A stretch of 61,260 bases of DNA from DATILL01 sp035476575 (GTDB taxonomy: Bacteria; Actinomycetota; Actinomycetes; Mycobacteriales; JACQDL01), in NCBI GenBank assembly GCA_035476575.1, contig DATILL010000086.1:1-61260 (forward strand), written 5' to 3'. Under the pieces are notes generated by a model that was not told the DNA's origin, did no database searches, and worked only from the letters and a program-made list of their open reading frames with translations. Shown here in pieces: positions 34,537-42,625 of the stretch (the first letter of the stretch is position 1; every line of letters starts with the position of its first letter). The translations under genes and the position numbers were made by a program.

Positions 34537-35807
34537 CACCACGGCTGCTGGTGATCATGGGTTCGGGCGAGACGGCACCCACCATGATCAAGGTGCACCG
34601 GGCGGTGTTCGACAAGCTGGGCGACGAGGCTGCCGGCCGCGCCGTGCTGCTCGACACGCCGTACGGCTTCCAGATGAACGTCGACGACATCTCGGCCCGA
34701 GCCCGGAACTACTTCGCCGACAGCGTGGGCCGGCAGGTCGAGGTGGTGGGCTGGCGCCGCAACCCTGGGCCGGGTGCCGCCCTGGAACGGGCGCTTGCCA
34801 TGCTGCGGTCGGCACGCTGGGTCTTCGCCGGCCCAGGCAGCCCGACGTACGCGCTTCGGCACTGGCGGGACACCCCGCTGGCGGCGACCCTGACCGACCT
34901 GCTCGACACCGGCGGGGTGGTGGTGTTCGCCAGCGCAGCCGCGCTGACCCTCGGTGCGTTCACGGTGCCGGTGTACGAGATCTACAAGGCCGGCGCGGAA
35001 CCGCGCTGGGAGCCAGGGCTGGACATCGTCGCCGCGGTGACCGATCTGCCCGCCGTGGTGATCCCGCACTACAACAACGCCGAGGGCGGCACGCACGACA
35101 CACGCTACTGCTACCTGGGCGATCAACGACTGTCCGCACTGGAGGGTGACCTGCCGACGGAGGCGTTCGTGCTCGGCGTGGACGAGCACACCGCCTGCGT
35201 GCTCGACCTGGACGCCCGGATCGCGCAAGTGCTGGGCACCGGCACCGTCACCGTACGACGGCACGGCCGGGAGCGGGCCTTCCACGGTGGCACGCTGAGC
35301 TTCGCCGACCTCGCCGCGGCGGCCGCCGACCCCGGCCGACACCCGGTCGCCCGGACGGCACCGGACAACGGTGCGCCCTCCCCCGATACCACCGCTACGT
35401 CGGCCAGGCGACCGCTGCGCGATGCCGCGGACCGGGACGAGGCGGCGTTCCGGGCCGCGCTCGCCGCCGGTGACCCCGACACCGCGGTGTCCGCCGTGCT
35501 GGATCTGGAGCAGACCCTGGCGGACTGGTCCGCGGACACCTCCGATGAGCGAGACCACGCCCGCCGGGTGCTGCGGGCGATGGTGGTCGAGCTGGGCGAA
35601 CGTGCCCGGACCGGTCTGGCCGACCCGTGGCGGGCCGTCCCGCCGTTCGTCGACGCGCTGCTGGAGCTGCGCGGCCAAGCCCGGGACCGCCGCGACTTCA
35701 GCACCGCGGACCTGGTCCGCGACCGGCTGGCCGCGGCCGGCGTGCAGGTGCGGGACACCTCCGACGGCCCGCGCTGGAGCCGCAGCGCCGCGGCCCCGCC
35801 TGCCTGA
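34533..35807 (+). CDS. Peptidase S51-like (cyanophycinase fold) protein fused to a CysRS-like tail
   Basis: The 424-residue protein starts with GTG overlapping the hydrolase stop. Residues 1-255 resemble the class I glutamine-amidotransferase-like S51 family: LLVIMGSGETAPTMIKVHRA, FAGPGSPTYALRHW, the nucleophile region VVFASAAALTLGAF (normally GTSAGA, so the Ser is kept but its flanks are changed) and VIPHYNNAEGGTHDTRY. After a disordered linker, residues 300-415 match the C-terminal helical/anticodon part of cysteinyl-tRNA synthetase (QARDRRDFSTADLVRDRLAA, AGVQVRDTSDGPRW). The fusion may tie peptide hydrolysis to tRNA or Cys-ligase-like binding; the function is unknown. Confidence 0.75.
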   Translation: MTPRLLVIMGSGETAPTMIKVHRAVFDKLGDEAAGRAVLLDTPYGFQMNVDDISARARNYFADSVGRQVEVVGWRRNPGPGAALERALAMLRSARWVFAGPGSPTYALRHWRDTPLAATLTDLLDTGGVVVFASAAALTLGAFTVPVYEIYKAGAEPRWEPGLDIVAAVTDLPAVVIPHYNNAEGGTHDTRYCYLGDQRLSALEGDLPTEAFVLGVDEHTACVLDLDARIAQVLGTGTVTVRRHGRERAFHGGTLSFADLAAAAADPGRHPVARTAPDNGAPSPDTTATSARRPLRDAADRDEAAFRAALAAGDPDTAVSAVLDLEQTLADWSADTSDERDHARRVLRAMVVELGERARTGLADPWRAVPPFVDALLELRGQARDRRDFSTADLVRDRLAAAGVQVRDTSDGPRWSRSAAAPPA

Positions 35808-35852
35808 GCCCGGCCGGTCGCCCCGCTGTGAGAGCTCATCCTGCGCCGCCGG

Positions 35853-36515
35853 CTACCTGGGAGGCTCGGCGGGTGGGCTGCCCCAGTCGTAGTAGCGGCA
35901 GTCGACCGTCTCCACCGGCTCGCCGCCAGCGACTGCGCTGAGGCTGACCCGGGCCGGCCGCTTGGCCTGGTCCAGCCACACGTCGACGGTGATGTGGGTC
36001 AGCCCAGCGCGGCGCAGCGCGGCGATGTCGTCGACGGTCTCCGGGCTGGTGCGGGGCAGCACGTCGAGATCCACCGAGAGCCGGTACCGCACCGTGACCT
36101 GGCCGCCGACCCGGGCCGGACCCATCCGCCGTACCGCACTGGCCACGGTGAACAGGGCCGCCGCGCCGCGCGGGTCCAGGCAGCGGCGCAGCCGGGCGTA
36201 GCCGTCCGGATCCTCGGCGATGTCGGCTGGCTCGGCCTGCGGGCGTACGACGATCCCAGCCGGGCCGCCGGCTAGCCGGAACCACGAGGTGGCCGTGGCC
36301 CGCTCCCCCGGCCCGGTCTCCGTGACGGTGGCCCGGCCGGAGCCGGCGGCGTGCACGGCCGCCAGGCTCTCCCTGGCAAGCGCCACCGCTCGAGCCGGCG
36401 GGCGGCGGACCGGCGGTCGCGGCTGGGCGGCGTTGGACGACGCCGAGGCGACCGGAGGCGGGTAACCGCCCAACGCGACCGCGAACAACGCTGCTGCCGC
36501 CGCGAACTTCCGCAT
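35853..36515 (-). CDS. Secreted protein with LolA/LppX-like features
   Basis: About 220 residues from ATG 36515. It starts with a signal peptide (MRKFAAAAALFAVALGGYPP) ending in VASAS, with no lipobox Cys, so it is secreted rather than a lipoprotein. The mature part alternates strands and charged loops (RATVTETGPGERATATSWFR, VRYRLSVDLDVLPRTSPETV, HITVDVWLDQAKRPARVSLS), like the half-barrel lipid-binding LppX/LprG-type proteins. The ending DCRYYDWGSPPAEPPR fits the final strand. Assignment to that fold is inference; nothing catalytic is visible. Confidence 0.65.
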   Translation of the reverse strand: MRKFAAAAALFAVALGGYPPPVASASSNAAQPRPPVRRPPARAVALARESLAAVHAAGSGRATVTETGPGERATATSWFRLAGGPAGIVVRPQAEPADIAEDPDGYARLRRCLDPRGAAALFTVASAVRRMGPARVGGQVTVRYRLSVDLDVLPRTSPETVDDIAALRRAGLTHITVDVWLDQAKRPARVSLSAVAGGEPVETVDCRYYDWGSPPAEPPR

Positions 36516-36683
36516 CAGATTCCCATCTCCCGGAGTTGGGCCATCGTAGTTGGCGCGCCTCGCGGACGGCCGGTCCGGCAGAATCCGACGCAGGAGCCGG
36601 TACGGCGCCGATCGCGCCAACAATGCCAACCGGCCAGCCGACGGACCAACCGCGCCCTCGGCGCGGGCCTGGAGGGAGACACG

Positions 36684-36959
36684 GTGACCTGGTTTGTCCT
36701 GGAGATGCGCTACGTCGACGCCGAACGCCGGCAGCAGAACCGCGAGCGGCACCTGGAGTACCTGCGCGGGCTGGCCGCCGAGGGAGTGTTGGTTGCCGCC
36801 GGGCCCTGGACCGAGGGCCTGGGATCGCTCACGGTGTACGACGTGCCGAGCGTGGAGCGTGCCCGGGAGCTGGTCGAGGCAGACCCGTACCTCACCAACG
36901 GCGTGACCGAGATCCTGACCCTGCGGGAGTGGAACCCGGTGGTCCGCCGGGACGCCTGA
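36684..36959 (+). CDS. YciI-like protein
   Basis: 91 residues from GTG 36684, with GGAGGGAG upstream; the frame is open far upstream but only this part has a domain. It contains WFVLEMRYVDAERRQQNRER, HLEYLRGLAAEGVLVAAGPW, an SLTVYDVPSVERARELVEAD stretch and PYLTNGVTEILTLREW. This is a complete ferredoxin-like YciI/DGPF fold with the conserved HLEYL...GPW...DPY pattern. Catalytic activity in the family is uncertain. Probably monocistronic. Confidence 0.85.
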   Translation: MTWFVLEMRYVDAERRQQNRERHLEYLRGLAAEGVLVAAGPWTEGLGSLTVYDVPSVERARELVEADPYLTNGVTEILTLREWNPVVRRDA

Positions 36960-37037
36960 CCGGTCGGGTCACCCGGTCGGGGATGCATGCTCACCCCGAC
37001 TGGGGATGTTTGGTTGGTCCCGGCTCGATCCAGTGAC

Positions 37038-37997
37038 ATGGCGGGATGGCAGGGCCATACTGACACGGTGGCGGAACGATACCGAGAGATTACTCACGGT
37101 TATGGCCCGTTAGTTCGACTCATCGTCGACTATGTGCAATGCCCGCAATGTGCGCTTGTCGTGCCGGCATACTCCGGCGCTGAACCGCTGGCGGCTGTGG
37201 CGACCGGAGCGATGTCCCGGTGTGGGGTATGCAAGTGGGTGTTCCCCCGCGGGCCCCGGCTGGCGCTGGTGGCCCGGCAGCCGTGCCCGGACTGCGGCGT
37301 CACCGTGCGGTCTCCCGCGGACGCTGCCGTGCTGGCCTGCGCCGCCTGCGACTCGTGGTCGGTCCACCCCGAGCTGGGCCCGTCGACGCGGGTCCGGGTC
37401 GATGAGATCCTGCGCGAACAGCACCGCATCGCCGATCTTGTCGACCGGCTGATGGGCACGCCCGGCCCAGACCAGGTCACCGACCTCTCACCCGGCAAGC
37501 GCCGGCTGACCGTCACGAAACCGGTGCCGGAGGCGTTCGCCGAGGCCTTTGTCCGCGCGGTGCGGGAGGCGACCGCCCCACGCCAGCGGTGCGTGCTGGA
37601 GCTGCGCTACGGGCTGGACGGCCGGCCCGGCCGGACCTTCCGCGAGATCGGCCTGGCGGTGCACCGGTCCCCGAGCCAGGCACGCGCGATCCTCGATCAG
37701 AGCGTACGGGCCATTGTCTCGGTGGCCAGGGAAACGCCGGGGCGCCTGCAGTGGCAGCAGCATCCGTGCGCGGTCACCGTACACCTCGCCATCCAGGCGC
37801 TCGGCGATCTCGAGACCAGCCTGGCAGTGGTACGGATCCGCGATTTCGTCGACCGGGCGCTCCCCCACGCCGGGCCGGACGCCGGTACCGACCTGCTGCT
37901 CCGGCTCAGCGGCTGGCGGGATGCCCTGGCCCCGAACGGCCACGACCGCCTGCTGCGCCGAACCGTCGCCGCCGTACGCTCCGACGTCGGGCACTGA
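37038..37997 (+). CDS. Zinc-ribbon protein with sigma-70 region 4-like HTH
   Basis: About 319 residues; ATG 37038, ATG 36987 and GTG 37068 are all possible starts, none with a strong ribosome site. The N-terminal half has two CxxC zinc ribbons (CPQC, CGVC, CPDC, CAAC, about residues 30-105). A helix carrying EILREQHRIADLVDRLMG follows. The middle (about 190-235) reads LELRYGLDGRPGRTFREIGL, AVHRSPSQARAIL, the LRYGL-x-TxxEIG-x-SxxRVRQI logic of sigma region 4. No region 2 is present, so it is not a complete sigma factor. It could bind DNA or RNA polymerase; no family name is offered. Confidence 0.65.
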   Translation: MAGWQGHTDTVAERYREITHGYGPLVRLIVDYVQCPQCALVVPAYSGAEPLAAVATGAMSRCGVCKWVFPRGPRLALVARQPCPDCGVTVRSPADAAVLACAACDSWSVHPELGPSTRVRVDEILREQHRIADLVDRLMGTPGPDQVTDLSPGKRRLTVTKPVPEAFAEAFVRAVREATAPRQRCVLELRYGLDGRPGRTFREIGLAVHRSPSQARAILDQSVRAIVSVARETPGRLQWQQHPCAVTVHLAIQALGDLETSLAVVRIRDFVDRALPHAGPDAGTDLLLRLSGWRDALAPNGHDRLLRRTVAAVRSDVGH

Positions 37998-38018
37998 CCT
38001 AAACGACGACCGCTGGTC

Positions 38019-38052
38019 AACGCCAGGACACCGTTAACGCCGGGACACCGGT
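38019..38052. repeat. Short tandem duplication, 17-bp period
   Basis: AACGCCAGGACACCG and AACGCCGGGACACCG follow each other with a 17-bp period in the gap after the zinc-ribbon gene, one mismatch apart. Confidence 0.7.
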
Positions 38053-38102
38053 CAACCAGCACGACAGGGCCCGCCCAGCATGGCCGGGATGGGACCGGCG
38101 GC

Positions 38103-38600
38103 TCAGAACAGGGCCAGCGGCAGCACCCCCTCCAGCTCCAGCAGCCGGCGCTTGGTCTCCAGCCCGCCGCCGAAGCCGCCGAGCCCGTCGGCGGCCAGCA
38201 CCCGGTGGCAGGGCACCACGATCGGCAGCGGGTTGGCGCCCATGGCCGCTCCGACCGCCCGGGCCGCCCGGGGATGCCCGGCCCGCTCGGCCAGCTCCTG
38301 GTAGGTCACCACCTGGCCGAAACCCACCGAGTGGTGCAGGATGCGCAGCACATCCCGGGCAAACCCGCCAACCAGACCCCAGTCCAGCGGCAGCTCGAAG
38401 GCGCGGCGCCGGCCCGCGAAGTACTCGCTGAGCTGCCGGGAGGCCGCCACCAGCCGGGCTGGGTCGTCGACCGACGGCAGCGGCACCCGCCCCACCACCC
38501 CGGCTGGCGGGCCAAGCTCCACCCGGACCAGCCCGCGCTCGGTCACCCCGAGGGTGATCGGACCGATCGGCGTGTCCAGCACCGCCCAGGCCACCTCCAT
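38103..38600 (-). CDS. ogt: Methylated-DNA--protein-cysteine methyltransferase
   Basis: The 165-residue protein has the active-site motif IVVPCHRVLAADGLGGFGGG, with the methyl-acceptor Cys near residue 130. It also has the DNA-binding helix-turn-helix VTYQELAERAGHPRAARAVG and the Arg finger region. It removes O6-alkyl groups from guanine in a single-turnover reaction. I chose ATG 38600 because GGAGGT lies 9 nt upstream and homology begins at once (MEVAWAVLDTPIGPITLGV). A 15-bp tandem duplication supplies additional in-frame Met codons at 38615, 38627 and 38633. Confidence 0.92.
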   Translation of the reverse strand: MEVAWAVLDTPIGPITLGVTERGLVRVELGPPAGVVGRVPLPSVDDPARLVAASRQLSEYFAGRRRAFELPLDWGLVGGFARDVLRILHHSVGFGQVVTYQELAERAGHPRAARAVGAAMGANPLPIVVPCHRVLAADGLGGFGGGLETKRRLLELEGVLPLALF

Positions 38601-38619
38601 GCCTGCCACCTCCATGCCC
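38590..38619 (-). repeat. 15-bp tandem duplication at the ogt start
   Basis: On the forward strand GCCACCTCCATGCC occurs at 38590 and again at 38605 (period 15). On the coding strand this gives two copies of GGAGGTGGC with an ATG, i.e. two possible in-frame translation starts five codons apart. Confidence 0.75.
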
Positions 38620-38684
38620 GCCACCATGCCCATGCCGCCACCATGCCACCGGGGTCTGACAGAACCCGGACCAGCGCGCACCAC

Positions 38685-38720
38685 GGTGAACCGATGACCT
38701 AGGGTGAACCGATGACGAAA
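38685..38720 (+). repeat. 18-bp duplication of the SDR start region
   Basis: GGTGAACCGATGAC occurs at 38685 and 38703. The first copy reads ATG ACC TAG (Met-Thr-stop) and the second is the real start, ATG ACG AAA. The two-codon frame thus sits directly before the gene with an identical ribosome-site context. Confidence 0.85.
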
Positions 38721-39599
38721 TGGACCAGCGCGGACATCCCCGACCAGCACGGCCGCACGGTCGTGGTGACCGGGGCGAACAGCGGCATCGGTGCGGTCAC
38801 GGCGCGCACGCTGGCCCGAGCCGGGGCCCTGGTGATACTCGCCTGCCGGGACACCGCCAAGGGCGAGCGGGCCGCCGCCACCATGTCCGGCCGCACCGAG
38901 GTACGCCGGCTGGACCTGGCCGACCTGTCGTCCGTGCGTGAGTTCGCCGAGGGCGTCGACGGTCCGGTCGACGTGCTCGTCAACAACGCCGGGGTGATGG
39001 CCGTGCCGAGGCGCACCACAGCGGACGGCTTCGAGCTGCAGATCGGCACCAACCACCTCGGCCCGTTCGCGCTGACCGGCCTGCTGCTCGGCCGGATCCG
39101 CGGTCGGGTCGTGACGGTGGCCAGCAGCGCGCACCACATCGGCCGGATCCGGCTAGATGATCTCAACTGGGAGCGCGGTCGGTACCGCCGCTGGTCCGTG
39201 TACGGCCAGTCCAAGCTGGCCAACCTGCTGTTCACCTACGAGCTGCAGCGGCGGCTGGCCGCCGTCGGGTCGCCGGTGGAGGCGATGGCGGCACATCCGG
39301 GGTACGCCGCGACCAACCTGCAGTCGCACACCGAGTCAATCCAGGACCGGATCATGAGCATCGGGAACCGGCTGTTCGCGCAGAGCGACGAGATGGGCGC
39401 GCTGCCGGCGCTCTACGCCACGACCGAGCCGGGCCTGCCGGGCGGCTCCTACGTCGGGCCGAGCAGGTGGATGCAGACGCGCGGCCACCCGACGATCGTC
39501 GGCTCTAGCTCGACCTCCCGGAACGTCGAGCTGGCCGGCGCGCTGTGGGATCTGTCTGAGGAGCTGACCGCCGTCCGCTACGACTTCGCCGCAATCTGA
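38712..39599 (+). CDS. Short-chain dehydrogenase/reductase (retinol dehydrogenase-like)
   Basis: The 295-residue protein has the NADP-type Rossmann start VVVTGANSGIGAVTARTLAR with CRD after strand 2. It also has NNAGVMAVPR, a catalytic Ser in VTVASSAHHIG and YGQSKLANLL (Tyr and Lys). The long C-terminal part (HPGYAATNLQSHTESIQDRI, GGSYVGPSRWMQTRGHP) is typical of the retinol dehydrogenase/light-dependent protochlorophyllide reductase-like branch often annotated as oxidoreductase. The substrate is unknown. Its start lies in a duplicated start region (separate entry). Confidence 0.9.
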   Translation: MTKWTSADIPDQHGRTVVVTGANSGIGAVTARTLARAGALVILACRDTAKGERAAATMSGRTEVRRLDLADLSSVREFAEGVDGPVDVLVNNAGVMAVPRRTTADGFELQIGTNHLGPFALTGLLLGRIRGRVVTVASSAHHIGRIRLDDLNWERGRYRRWSVYGQSKLANLLFTYELQRRLAAVGSPVEAMAAHPGYAATNLQSHTESIQDRIMSIGNRLFAQSDEMGALPALYATTEPGLPGGSYVGPSRWMQTRGHPTIVGSSSTSRNVELAGALWDLSEELTAVRYDFAAI

Positions 39600-39654
39600 C
39601 CTGCCACCCACCACGAACCGGAACACGAACCGAGCCACGATCCGCCCAGCCACC

Positions 39655-40848
39655 TCACCGATCCGGCCGGATCGGCATGGTCGGGTTGGCCGGCGGGTCG
39701 TCGCCCCCACCTCGCGCGTACCGGCCGACGTCCGGCAGCTCTGGTCCGTCGATCCCCGGCTCCAGCGACGAGGTCGCCTCTGGCGGCACCGGCACCTGGG
39801 TCAGCTTCTGGTCGAACCAGTCGCTGGTGTCGATCGGCTCCCGCATCTCACCCGGCCTGGCCGTGGCGCCCGCGGCACCGGCCTGCAGCCAGGACGCCGT
39901 ACCGGAGTCCTCGCCGTCGCCCGCGCCGGCGAGCTTGGCCAGCCCTTCGAGTGCCTTGCCAAACTCGCTCGGGATGATCCAGAGCTTGTTCGCATCGCCC
40001 TGGGCGATCTGCGGCAGCGTCTGGAGGTACTGGTAGGCCAGCAGCTTCGGGTCCGGGTCGGACTCGTGGATGGAGGCGAACACGGTCTCGATCGCCTTGG
40101 CCTGGCCCTGCGCGGCCAGGTACCGCGCCGCCCGCTCGCCCTCGGCGCGCAGGATCCGGGCCTGCCGGTCAGCCTCGGCGGTGAGGATGGCCGCCGTCTT
40201 CTGGCCTTCGGCGGAGAGGATCGCGGCCTGCTTCTGGCCCTCGGCGCTCTTGATCGCGCTCTCCCGCTGGCCCTCGGCCTGCAAGATCATGGCCCGCTTG
40301 TCCCGGTCGGCCCGCATCTGCTTCTCCATCGAGTCCTGGATGGAGGGCGGCGGGTCGATCGCCTTGAGCTCGACCCGGTTGACCCGGATGCCCCAGCGAC
40401 CGGTTGCCTCGTCCAGCACCCCGCGGAGCTGGCCGTTGATCTTGTCACGGCTGGTCAGCGTCTCCTCCAGGTTCATCCCGCCGACGACGTTGCGCAGCGT
40501 GGTCACGGTGAGCTGCTCGACCGCCTGGATGTAGTTGGAGATCTCGTACGTCGCCGAGCGCGGGTCGGTGACCTGGAAGTAGATGACGGTGTCGATGTTG
40601 ACCGTCAGGTTGTCCTCGGTGATCACCGGCTGCGGCGGGAAGGACACCACCTGCTCGCGCAGGTCGATCCGGGACCGCGGCTTGTCGACGAACGGCACGA
40701 CAAAGTTCGGCCCCGGGTTGAGCACCTTGTGGAACTTGCCCAGCCGCTCGATCACGTAGGCCTGGGCCTGGCTGACCAGGACGAGACTCCTAGACATCAC
40801 CACGAGCACGAGTACGACCAGAACGACAACTGCGATGAGCACGGCCAT
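39655..40848 (-). CDS. SPFH/Band 7 membrane scaffold protein (paraslipin type)
   Basis: The 397-residue protein has an N-terminal membrane anchor (MAVLIAVVVLVVLVLVVMSR) and then the Band 7 domain (QAQAYVIERLGKFHKVLNPG, VVSFPPQPVITEDNLTVNID, RDKINGQLRGVLDEATGRWG). A long coiled coil with repeated AEGQ(K/R)xxAI units (about 195-260) and a Pro/Gly-rich tail follow. It should form oligomeric membrane microdomain scaffolds facing the cytosol. The NfeD-like gene ends immediately before it, the known slipin-NfeD pairing; an orthologous pair sits near hemH/inhA in mycobacteria. Confidence 0.92.
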   Translation of the reverse strand: MAVLIAVVVLVVLVLVVMSRSLVLVSQAQAYVIERLGKFHKVLNPGPNFVVPFVDKPRSRIDLREQVVSFPPQPVITEDNLTVNIDTVIYFQVTDPRSATYEISNYIQAVEQLTVTTLRNVVGGMNLEETLTSRDKINGQLRGVLDEATGRWGIRVNRVELKAIDPPPSIQDSMEKQMRADRDKRAMILQAEGQRESAIKSAEGQKQAAILSAEGQKTAAILTAEADRQARILRAEGERAARYLAAQGQAKAIETVFASIHESDPDPKLLAYQYLQTLPQIAQGDANKLWIIPSEFGKALEGLAKLAGAGDGEDSGTASWLQAGAAGATARPGEMREPIDTSDWFDQKLTQVPVPPEATSSLEPGIDGPELPDVGRYARGGGDDPPANPTMPIRPDR

Positions 40849-41280
40849 TTATGGCTCTCCCCAGACGAGGGCGGTGGCGCCCTGGATCTCCATGACGTCG
40901 ACGGTGCTGCCCACCTCGAGCACCTGGTGCGGGTCGTAGGCGCGCGCCGTCCACTCCTCACCGTGCAGCTTGACCAGACCGCCGTGGCGGTCGACGGTCC
41001 GCAGCACCGTCGCCTTCTTGCCAATGAGGCCCTCGATCCCCATCGGCGTGTGCTTGCCGCTGACCAGATGTCGCTGGGCCGCCGGCCGGACCACGAACAG
41101 CATGCCGAGCGCGGAGACTGCGAACACCACGAACTGCAGCGCCACCGACGCGCCCAGGCCAGCCGCCAGCGCGGTCACCCCGGCTGCGCCGGCGCACATG
41201 ATGAGAATGAGATCCAGCGACAACACCTCAGCGATCGCGAGGACCCCGGCCGCGATCAGCCACAACAACCATGCGGGCAC
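40849..41280 (-). CDS. NfeD-like membrane protein
   Basis: 143 residues from GTG 41280 with AGGA upstream; the longer frame adds a non-homologous N-terminus. It has two to three membrane helices (WLLWLIAAGVLAIAEVLSLD, ALQFVVFAVSALGMLFVV) and a C-terminal OB-fold (GIEGLIGKKATVLRTVDRHG, VKLHGEEWTARAY, VGSTVDVMEIQGATALV). It lacks the N-terminal serine protease domain, so it is the short NfeD1b type. It partners with the SPFH gene directly downstream. Confidence 0.9.
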   Translation of the reverse strand: MPAWLLWLIAAGVLAIAEVLSLDLILIMCAGAAGVTALAAGLGASVALQFVVFAVSALGMLFVVRPAAQRHLVSGKHTPMGIEGLIGKKATVLRTVDRHGGLVKLHGEEWTARAYDPHQVLEVGSTVDVMEIQGATALVWGEP

Positions 41281-41353
41281 GAGATCATCCTGCCAGAAAT
41301 CGGCCGCTGTGGACCTGCCTGTTGGGTCGCGCCTCTGCATTTCGGTGTGTTGG

Positions 41354-41749
41354 CTAACGCCGGGTGGCTACCGCCGTACCGAGAAGATAACGCGCCACCA
41401 CCGCGAAGCCGAGCCCGACCAGCCCCAGCACCACCCGGCCGGTCCAGTCCTTTCTCGACGCGCCGTAGGCGTGCCGCTCGTAGACGTACGCGCTGACCCG
41501 CTGGCCTGGCGTGCCTTCACCGGACAGCGGCCCAGAGCCGGGTACCTTGCCGCCCCACTCCGCGAAGCAGCTCGCCCTCTTCTCCCCCTCGCACCGGGTC
41601 ACGGTGACGGTGAGCTTCTCCCCGTTGAGCATCGCCCGGCCGGGCTTGACCAGGTAGTTCAGCCAGAACACCGCGGTCACCGCCAGCAGGCCGATCCCGA
41701 GCAGCAGGAAGACCAGCCGGCCACCTGACCCCAGCCCTTTCTTTGCCAT
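41354..41749 (-). CDS. Small membrane protein, two helices
   Basis: The 131-residue protein has membrane helices at about 11-31 (LVFLLLGIGLLAVTAVFWL) and 107-126 (VVLGLVGLGFAVVARYLLG). The loop between them contains a single Cys pair (TRCEGEKRASCFAEWGG) that could form a disulfide if outside. I know no family. It lies between the DUF3097 gene and the NfeD gene on the same strand, 9 nt after DUF3097, so it is probably in that operon. Confidence 0.65.
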   Translation of the reverse strand: MAKKGLGSGGRLVFLLLGIGLLAVTAVFWLNYLVKPGRAMLNGEKLTVTVTRCEGEKRASCFAEWGGKVPGSGPLSGEGTPGQRVSAYVYERHAYGASRKDWTGRVVLGLVGLGFAVVARYLLGTAVATRR

Positions 41750-41758
41750 TGGTCCTTC

Positions 41759-42583
41759 TCAGTCCTCGGCGGTCACGAAGTCGATCAGCTCCTCGACGGC
41801 GCGCAGCAGTGGCATCTCCAGGTCGGCGTAGGTCCGCACGCCGCGCCGCACCCGGCGCCACATCTCGGCGGTGTCGGTGATCCCCAGCGCCCGGCAGACG
41901 CCGTCCTTCCACGGCACCCCCTTCGGCACGCTGGGCCAGGCCCGGATCCCCACCGCCGCCGGTCTGACCGCCTGCCAGATGTCGACGTACGGGTGGCCGG
42001 TGACGAGCAGGTGGGGGTCGGTGGTCCGGGCCACGATCCGCGACTCCTTGCTGCCGGCGACGAGGTGGTCGACCAGCACGCCGAGCCGGCGGCCCGGGCC
42101 AGGGCGGAACTCGCGCACGACCTCGGGCAGCGCGTCGACGCCGTCCAGCGGCTCCACCACGACGCCCTCGACCCGCAGGTCGTCGCCCCAGACCTGCTCG
42201 ACCAGGGTGGCGTCGTGCACTCCCTCGACGTAGATCCGGCCAGCCCGCGCCACCCGGGCCGGCGCGCCGGGCACCGCCACCGAGCCGGACGCGGTCCGCT
42301 GCCGGGCCTTGGCCGGCGCCACCGCCGGGGCAGGCGGGACCAGGGTGACCAGCCTGCCGTCGAGGGTGAACCCGGCCGGCAGCAGCGGGAAGACCCGGCG
42401 CCGGCCGTGCCGGTCCTCCAGCGTGACCAGGCCCTTGGCGACCTCCACCACGGCGCCGCAGAACCCGGAGCCGGCCTCCTCGACCACCAGGTCACGCTCG
42501 GCCGGGACCTCGGCCACCCGGGGGGCCCGCCGCCTGCCGGCGGCCAGCACGTCACCGCCGTACTCCTTGCTTCGCACGCCCAC
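41759..42583 (-). CDS. DUF3097 family protein
   Basis: This 274-residue protein is highly characteristic of actinobacteria: MGVRSKEYGGDVLAAGRRR, DLVVEEAGSGFCGAVVEV, the central RIYVEGVHDATLVEQVWGDD, LGVLVDHLVAGSKESRIVAR, HPYVDIWQAVRPAAVGI and WPSVPKGVPWKDGVCRALG. The VEGVHDA...VDHLVAGSKE pattern with acidic residues resembles a Toprim-type metal site. The function is unknown. Starts with GTG 42583. Its position near hemH and SPFH/NfeD agrees with other actinobacteria. Confidence 0.9.
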   Translation of the reverse strand: MGVRSKEYGGDVLAAGRRRAPRVAEVPAERDLVVEEAGSGFCGAVVEVAKGLVTLEDRHGRRRVFPLLPAGFTLDGRLVTLVPPAPAVAPAKARQRTASGSVAVPGAPARVARAGRIYVEGVHDATLVEQVWGDDLRVEGVVVEPLDGVDALPEVVREFRPGPGRRLGVLVDHLVAGSKESRIVARTTDPHLLVTGHPYVDIWQAVRPAAVGIRAWPSVPKGVPWKDGVCRALGITDTAEMWRRVRRGVRTYADLEMPLLRAVEELIDFVTAED

Positions 42584-42625
42584 ACGCTATCCGCAAGGTC
42601 GCGGAACGCGTCGTAGGCTCGCGCC

